Source: Chloroflexota bacterium
GTDB lineage: Bacteria; Chloroflexota; Anaerolineae; Anaerolineales; Anaerolineaceae
DNA: 46,882 bases
Direction of reading: 5' to 3'
NCBI GenBank assembly: GCA_012797815.1
Contig: JAAZOK010000084.1
Coordinates: forward strand, 1-46,882
Shown here piece after piece: positions 42,666 to 46,882 of the stretch. The position numbers and the translations under genes were made by a program. The notes under the pieces are model-generated. The model ran no database searches and was not told where the DNA came from. It saw only the letters and a list, made by a program, of their open reading frames with translations. Position 1 is the first letter of the stretch; each line of letters begins with the position of its first letter.

Positions 42666-43600
42666 TGCAACCTGCCCTCTTGTATCCTCATGTTCCAGTA
42701 CTCAACCGGGAAGTCCTGGCATACCTTAACCCGAAAAACAAGGGTCGTTACCTTGATGCGACCTTGGGTGCGGGAGGGCATGCCGAAGCCATCTTAAAAG
42801 CCTGTCAACCTGACGGAGAATTGATCGGTTTTGACTTAGATGAAGAGGCTCTCTCCATCGCCGAAGATCGGTTGCACTCTTTTTCCAACCGCATTCATAT
42901 GTTTCACCGTTCCTATGCCCAGCTTGAGCAAACCTTGCTCGAATTGGGGTGGGATGCACTGGATGGTGCCCTTTTTGACCTGGGAGTATCTTCCATGCAG
43001 GTCGATAAAGCCAATCGCGGATTTTCTTTTCTCAAAGAGGGACCGCTGGATATGCGCTTCGATGCCAGTTCTCCCCTGACTGCCCAGGAGGTTGTCAATC
43101 AATGGTCACAAGCAGAGCTGGTATCCATACTGCATGATTATGGTGAGGAGCCCAAAGCGTATGCGATTGCCAGAGCAATTTGCGCAACCCGACCACTAGA
43201 AACCACCACGCAGTTAGCTGCTGTGGTCATGCAGGTTTACCATGGTCGGCGCGGGAAGATCCATCCAGCCACCCGTACCTTTCAGGCTGTGCGGATTGCC
43301 GTGAATAATGAATTGCAGACGGCTGAGAGCGGCATCCGCGCTGCTGCCAGTCATCTCAAAGATGAAGGCAGGATCGCGGTGATCTCCTTCCACTCACTTG
43401 AAGATCGTGTGGTAAAGGAGTTTTTCCGGCAAGAGTCCAAAGATTGCATCTGTCCCCCCGAGCAGCCCACCTGTACCTGTGGGCACAAAGCTACTTTGAA
43501 AATCCTCACCAAAAAGCCCGTTCTGGCTTCGGAAGATGAGATTAAAATAAACCCCCGGTCGCGCAGTGCAAAGTTACGGGTTGCACAGAAAATCGGTTAA
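42665..43600 (+). CDS. rsmH: 16S rRNA (cytosine1402-N4)-methyltransferase RsmH, 311 aa
   Basis: Methylates C1402 of 16S rRNA. The SAM loop is DATLGAGGHAEAIL (about 29-42) and YLDATLG fits the family; the catalytic region has ISFHSLEDRVVKEFFR near 236-251. CxC pairs near residues 259-272 (CICPPEQPTCTCG) are typical. The ATG overlaps the mraZ stop by one base, so the genes are coupled. Confidence 0.96.
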   Translation: MQPALLYPHVPVLNREVLAYLNPKNKGRYLDATLGAGGHAEAILKACQPDGELIGFDLDEEALSIAEDRLHSFSNRIHMFHRSYAQLEQTLLELGWDALDGALFDLGVSSMQVDKANRGFSFLKEGPLDMRFDASSPLTAQEVVNQWSQAELVSILHDYGEEPKAYAIARAICATRPLETTTQLAAVVMQVYHGRRGKIHPATRTFQAVRIAVNNELQTAESGIRAAASHLKDEGRIAVISFHSLEDRVVKEFFRQESKDCICPPEQPTCTCGHKATLKILTKKPVLASEDEIKINPRSRSAKLRVAQKIG

Positions 43601-43604
43601 CACT

Positions 43605-44072
43605 ATGCAAAAGAAACTTGTCCAGGCATACAAAACAACACCACGTCGCAAACAACTTCAAAAAATGGGGTTGTATGTGTTGCCAGTGGTCGCCCTGGGC
43701 ACCGTTTTGGCACTATATCTGGTCTTCAGCGCTCAAGCGGCTGCCGCCGGGCTGGAGATCCGTTCTTACATAGACAAACGTGAAGAACTGCAACGCGAAG
43801 TAGCCAATGAAAATACTCAATTAGCCTGGCTGATTTCGAATGGAAATATGGAAAAAAGAGCGGAAAAACTGGGCTACACCAAGATCACCGGTGATAATGT
43901 TGCCTATATGGTACTGCCCTCTTATCCCGGACGCGGCATCGATCTCACTTCCCCTGCCCCCGGCAACGGTTCTGAGAGTGATATCCTCTTGAACTCTGCA
44001 TATCAGCAATCATTATGGGATTTTATCCAGGGAATTCTTTTTTCTGAACCAGATGAAGAGGCACAGTCATGA
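43605..44072 (+). CDS. ftsL: FtsL-like cell division protein, 155 aa
   Basis: Bitopic protein in the FtsL slot. A basic cytoplasmic tail (about 1-24) is followed by one membrane helix (about 25-45), then a short coiled coil (EIRSYIDKREELQREVANENTQLAW, about 49-75), the FtsL/DivIC plan. A longer tail than usual (about 85-155) with Gly/Pro-rich stretches follows. It begins 4 bp after rsmH and its stop overlaps the next ATG by 4 bp. FtsL with its partners recruits the septal PBP; assignment rests on topology and position. Confidence 0.85.
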   Translation: MQKKLVQAYKTTPRRKQLQKMGLYVLPVVALGTVLALYLVFSAQAAAAGLEIRSYIDKREELQREVANENTQLAWLISNGNMEKRAEKLGYTKITGDNVAYMVLPSYPGRGIDLTSPAPGNGSESDILLNSAYQQSLWDFIQGILFSEPDEEAQS

Positions 44073-45880
44073 GATACAAATCGACTGGTCGCCTCAACCT
44101 GATTGGAGCAATTTGTACCTTTTTAGCGGTTCTGATCATTTTTCAATTGTTCCATATTCAAGCCAGCAATGCATACGTGGCTCTCAGTGAATGGGCGGAC
44201 GAACAATATACTTATGAAAAGAAAACCGTCTACCCCGAAAGAGGAAATATCTACGATCGCTGGGGGCACTTGCTGGCGGGCAACGAAGAGGTTTACGAGG
44301 TCGGTGTATTGCTGCAATATGTAATGAATGCCAGGACCATCGCCGAAACGCTATCGGCCATTCCTGAAGTCGATTATGAAAAAGCGTTAGAAACTGCATC
44401 GTTGGATTACGACGATGGCAAGAACATTTATGGCATCATCGCCGATTTCCTTCCCGGTGGGGTGATCGATGCCTTATCCAAGATCAAAAGTGAGTATGAA
44501 ACGCTCAATCCAGGTGGCGAGGACCCAGACCAACCCAGCTTGCGGGGCATGGTCTGGTATCCTCACCTGCAGCGCAGTTATCCCGAAAACACTCTCGCTT
44601 CAAATATTTTGGGTTTCTATAAGTTCCGCGATCGGAAAAATGGAGAAGGATTTTATGGCGTGGAAGAATACTACAACGATATCCTCTCCGGTCCCCCGGT
44701 GACCGTTGAAATACCACTTGATCCTTACATGATCGAAGAGACACCCAAGCTCCCATCTGGAGCCAGTCTGGTGCTTACCATTGATCGCGAGATTCAGGCG
44801 ATGGTCGAAGAAAAACTGGATGAAGCCGTGAAACATTACAAAGCCGAATCGGGCACCGTTATCGTGATGGATCCCCGCAACGGCGAAATCCTTGCCATGG
44901 CAACCCAACCGCACATCAATTTGAACCAATACTGGGTTTATGAAGAAGAATTGAAAGATACCACTCCCTTCAACCGTGCTATTTCAGAAACCTATGAGCC
45001 CGGCTCTGTTTTCAAGGTACTAACCATGGCAGCCGCGCTGGATGCGGGAGAAGTGGATCTGAAATCCAAATTCAATATTGGCACTTATTTTGAATACTAT
45101 GGCAGTTATATCTATAACTGGAACCGTAAAGCCTGGGGCGAGCAGGATATACTGGGTTGCATGCAGAACTCCTTAAACGTCTGTCTGGCAACCATCGCAA
45201 CCGACATGGGATCTGAAGAATTCTATGCTTATATGCAGGCTTTCGGTATTGGACGTCGCACCAATATTGATCTGGGTGGTGAAGAGATCTGGCCTTTGAG
45301 CATTCCCGGTGATGAGGATTGGTGGCCCATCAACCTGGCTACCAATTCCTTTGGACAGGGTGTCGCAGTTACTCCCATTCAAATGGCTACTTCTATTGCT
45401 GCCATCGCAAACGGTGGAAAGATGATGAAGCCGCATGTGGTGAAAGCCATCGTTCAGGATGGGCAGATCTACGAAACCACTCCCCAGGTGTTGGGCGTAC
45501 CTGTCAGTGAAAAGACCGCCGATACTCTTAATGAACTACTGGCACAATCACTGGCGGGCGGAGAAGGCTCGCTGGCACTCATCGATGGTTATCGTATCGC
45601 AGGCAAGACCGGAACGGCTGAGGTTCCCGATGATGGCAAATACGATTCCGCATTATCCAATGCCTCCTTCGTGGGCTGGGGTCCAGTGGATGACCCGCAG
45701 TTTCTGGTATATGTTTGGATCGAAAAACCGGATCCGGAGATCGGTTACTGGGGTTCTTATGTGGCAGCCCCTGTTTTTCATGATATTGCCGAGGAATTGG
45801 TGACCATGCTCAATATCCCTCCCGATTCCGTACGCCACACTCTATTTGCACAAGGAAGTGATAATGATCAAGCTAACTGA
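44069..45880 (+). CDS. ftsI: Penicillin-binding protein FtsI/PBP2-like transpeptidase, 603 aa
   Basis: Septal peptidoglycan transpeptidase. One N-terminal membrane helix (about 12-30), the pedestal with RGNIYDRWG (about 58-66), and the transpeptidase with the motifs SVFK (S313, K316), SLN (368-370) and KTG (513-515). PASTA domains are absent from the C-terminus. The start overlaps ftsL by 4 bp and the end overlaps murF by 17 bp, as in the usual dcw order. Confidence 0.95.
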   Translation: MRYKSTGRLNLIGAICTFLAVLIIFQLFHIQASNAYVALSEWADEQYTYEKKTVYPERGNIYDRWGHLLAGNEEVYEVGVLLQYVMNARTIAETLSAIPEVDYEKALETASLDYDDGKNIYGIIADFLPGGVIDALSKIKSEYETLNPGGEDPDQPSLRGMVWYPHLQRSYPENTLASNILGFYKFRDRKNGEGFYGVEEYYNDILSGPPVTVEIPLDPYMIEETPKLPSGASLVLTIDREIQAMVEEKLDEAVKHYKAESGTVIVMDPRNGEILAMATQPHINLNQYWVYEEELKDTTPFNRAISETYEPGSVFKVLTMAAALDAGEVDLKSKFNIGTYFEYYGSYIYNWNRKAWGEQDILGCMQNSLNVCLATIATDMGSEEFYAYMQAFGIGRRTNIDLGGEEIWPLSIPGDEDWWPINLATNSFGQGVAVTPIQMATSIAAIANGGKMMKPHVVKAIVQDGQIYETTPQVLGVPVSEKTADTLNELLAQSLAGGEGSLALIDGYRIAGKTGTAEVPDDGKYDSALSNASFVGWGPVDDPQFLVYVWIEKPDPEIGYWGSYVAAPVFHDIAEELVTMLNIPPDSVRHTLFAQGSDNDQAN

Positions 45881-46882
45881 TCTTTTTGCAGCATTCGATC
45901 AATCGTTAGATATTACAGCGGACTGGATCCTATCCGAGGCTACCGTCGATTCACGTCGTGTTCTGCCCGGCTCGTTATTTTTCGCCATCAAAGGCGAAAG
46001 AGTGGATGGGCACGCTTATATTTCGAAAGCCTTCGAACATGGTGCGCTGGTTGCAGTGATCGATCAAGATATCCCCTGCAATCATCCCATTATTGATGTG
46101 GGTGAGAATATCTCCGGACCTATTCATATACCAGAGCAACCTTTCTGTATCAAGGTCAAGGATTCACTGCAAGCCATGCAGACCATTGCCGCCTACCAAC
46201 GGCACATCATCAACCCTAGCGTGATCGGTATCACCGGCAGTGTCGGAAAATCATCCACGAAAGAGCTGGTAGCAGAGGTTCTTGGTCAACATTTTCATAC
46301 CCATAAGAATCCGGGCAACTACAACAACGAAATTGGATTGCCCCTGACCCTTATCAATGCCGGTTACGGACATGATTGCATCGTTGCGGAGATGGGGTTT
46401 TACTATCCCGGCGAAATTCGTTTCTTATGCGATATCGCTGCACCCCGCATTGGTATCGTCACCAACATTGGGACGGTGCATGCTGAACGAGCCGGATCGC
46501 AGCAAGTGATTGCCAGAGGCAAAGCGGAACTGGTGCAATCCCTGCCCGAAGACGGTTTTGCCATTTTGAACTACGACGATCCCCTGGTACGTCCCATGGA
46601 CAAAGAAACCCGCGCTGAAGTGATCTATTATGGGCTTTCCCCGCAAGCCCATCTTTGGGCGGATGCTATTCAGGGGCAGGGATTGAACGGTATTACCTTT
46701 GACATTCACCATCAGGGGCAAATTTTCCATGTGCAAGTTCCCATGTTGGGAAAGCACTCGGTTCAGACCATTCTGCGGGCTTCCGCAGCCGGCTTGGCTG
46801 CCGGCATGCAGTGGGACGAGATCATTGCCGGTTTGCAAAAAGGACATTCCCAATTACGTCTGGTGACCGCCCGCACCGAATC
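45864..46882 (+). CDS. murF: UDP-MurNAc-tripeptide-D-alanyl-D-alanine ligase MurF, 3'-truncated by the window
   Basis: Last ligase step of the cytoplasmic peptidoglycan precursor. The N-terminus has VDSRRVLPGSLFFAIKGERVDGH, the UDP-binding domain, and the ATP loop GITGSVGKSSTKE is about 118-130. KNPGNYNNEIGLPLTL (about 150) and NIGTVHAERAGS (about 200) are MurF hallmarks. The frame is open to the end of the window, with about 339 codons, so the last quarter is missing. AGGAAG precedes the ATG, which lies inside the end of ftsI. Confidence 0.95.
   Translation, partial: MIKLTDLFAAFDQSLDITADWILSEATVDSRRVLPGSLFFAIKGERVDGHAYISKAFEHGALVAVIDQDIPCNHPIIDVGENISGPIHIPEQPFCIKVKDSLQAMQTIAAYQRHIINPSVIGITGSVGKSSTKELVAEVLGQHFHTHKNPGNYNNEIGLPLTLINAGYGHDCIVAEMGFYYPGEIRFLCDIAAPRIGIVTNIGTVHAERAGSQQVIARGKAELVQSLPEDGFAILNYDDPLVRPMDKETRAEVIYYGLSPQAHLWADAIQGQGLNGITFDIHHQGQIFHVQVPMLGKHSVQTILRASAAGLAAGMQWDEIIAGLQKGHSQLRLVTARTE

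Noticed and set aside
1-46882. CRISPR arrays, tRNA or rRNA genes, insertion sequences, prophage
   Set aside because: I looked for evenly spaced direct repeats, cloverleaf-like segments and transposase or integrase motifs and found none.

Overview
The window carries about 45 protein genes at high coding density. It has no rRNA, tRNA, CRISPR array, insertion sequence or phage genes. The gene set points to a member of the Chloroflexota, most likely class Anaerolineae. The signs are a eukaryal/actinobacterial-type IleS under a T-box, a short YidC, orphan lipoprotein binding proteins, an AXE1-type esterase, DUF4173 and DUF1028 proteins, a dcw cluster beginning mraZ-rsmH-ftsL-pbp-murF, and moderate GC. 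This placement rests on gene content and style and was not tested by any search.

Layout. 1-3549: ileS (minus strand) with its own promoter, a T-box leader and a terminator. 3558-8506: a conserved minus-strand operon, rpmH-rnpA-yidD-[PQQ-propeller lipoprotein]-yidC-[structured RNA]-jag/khpB-pyrimidine phosphorylase. It combines L34, RNase P, membrane protein insertion and an RNA-binding KH protein, with an unusual lipoprotein inserted. 8533-12372: mtaB, a lipoprotein, a DUF218 protein and a MalY/PatB-type C-S lyase. 12496-13653: an orphan sugar-type binding lipoprotein. 13974-16660 (plus strand): an rRNA methyltransferase, a DUF1028 protein and a PPK2 kinase in a tight row. 16699-21490 (minus): an ABC-2 exporter (ATPase plus two permeases) followed by a cysteine desulfurase-SelD fusion.

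21623-27715: a tiny EF-Tu-domain-2-like protein, an AT-rich GT-C-like membrane protein, an unknown four-helix membrane protein, a BaiN/HI0933-type flavoprotein with an MFS exporter, and TrmO. 27807-31198: a two-gene minus-strand operon coding for a membrane-anchored TPR protein and an oligopeptide-binding-type lipoprotein with no permease. 31461-38510: ComM, DUF4173, flavodoxin, HIT protein, nucleoside hydrolase, a DapA-family aldolase and a C_GCAxxG_C_C-type protein. 38549-40234: a DbpA/CsdA-like DEAD-box helicase with a terminator-like hairpin in its leader. 40503-42054: a lipoprotein and an AXE1 esterase. 42111-46882: the start of the division/cell wall cluster, with a promoter followed by four perfectly phased MraZ boxes; murF runs off the end.

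The most interesting signals are regulatory or architectural. They are the branched-RNA candidate between yidC and jag, the attenuator-like helicase leader, the T-box on an IleS2-type synthetase, the four-repeat MraZ operator, the NifS-SelD fusion, the PQQ lipoprotein inside the yidD-yidC operon, and the TPR/orphan-SBP pair whose transcript is predicted to start with a hairpin. I see no unambiguous new defence or mobile system.
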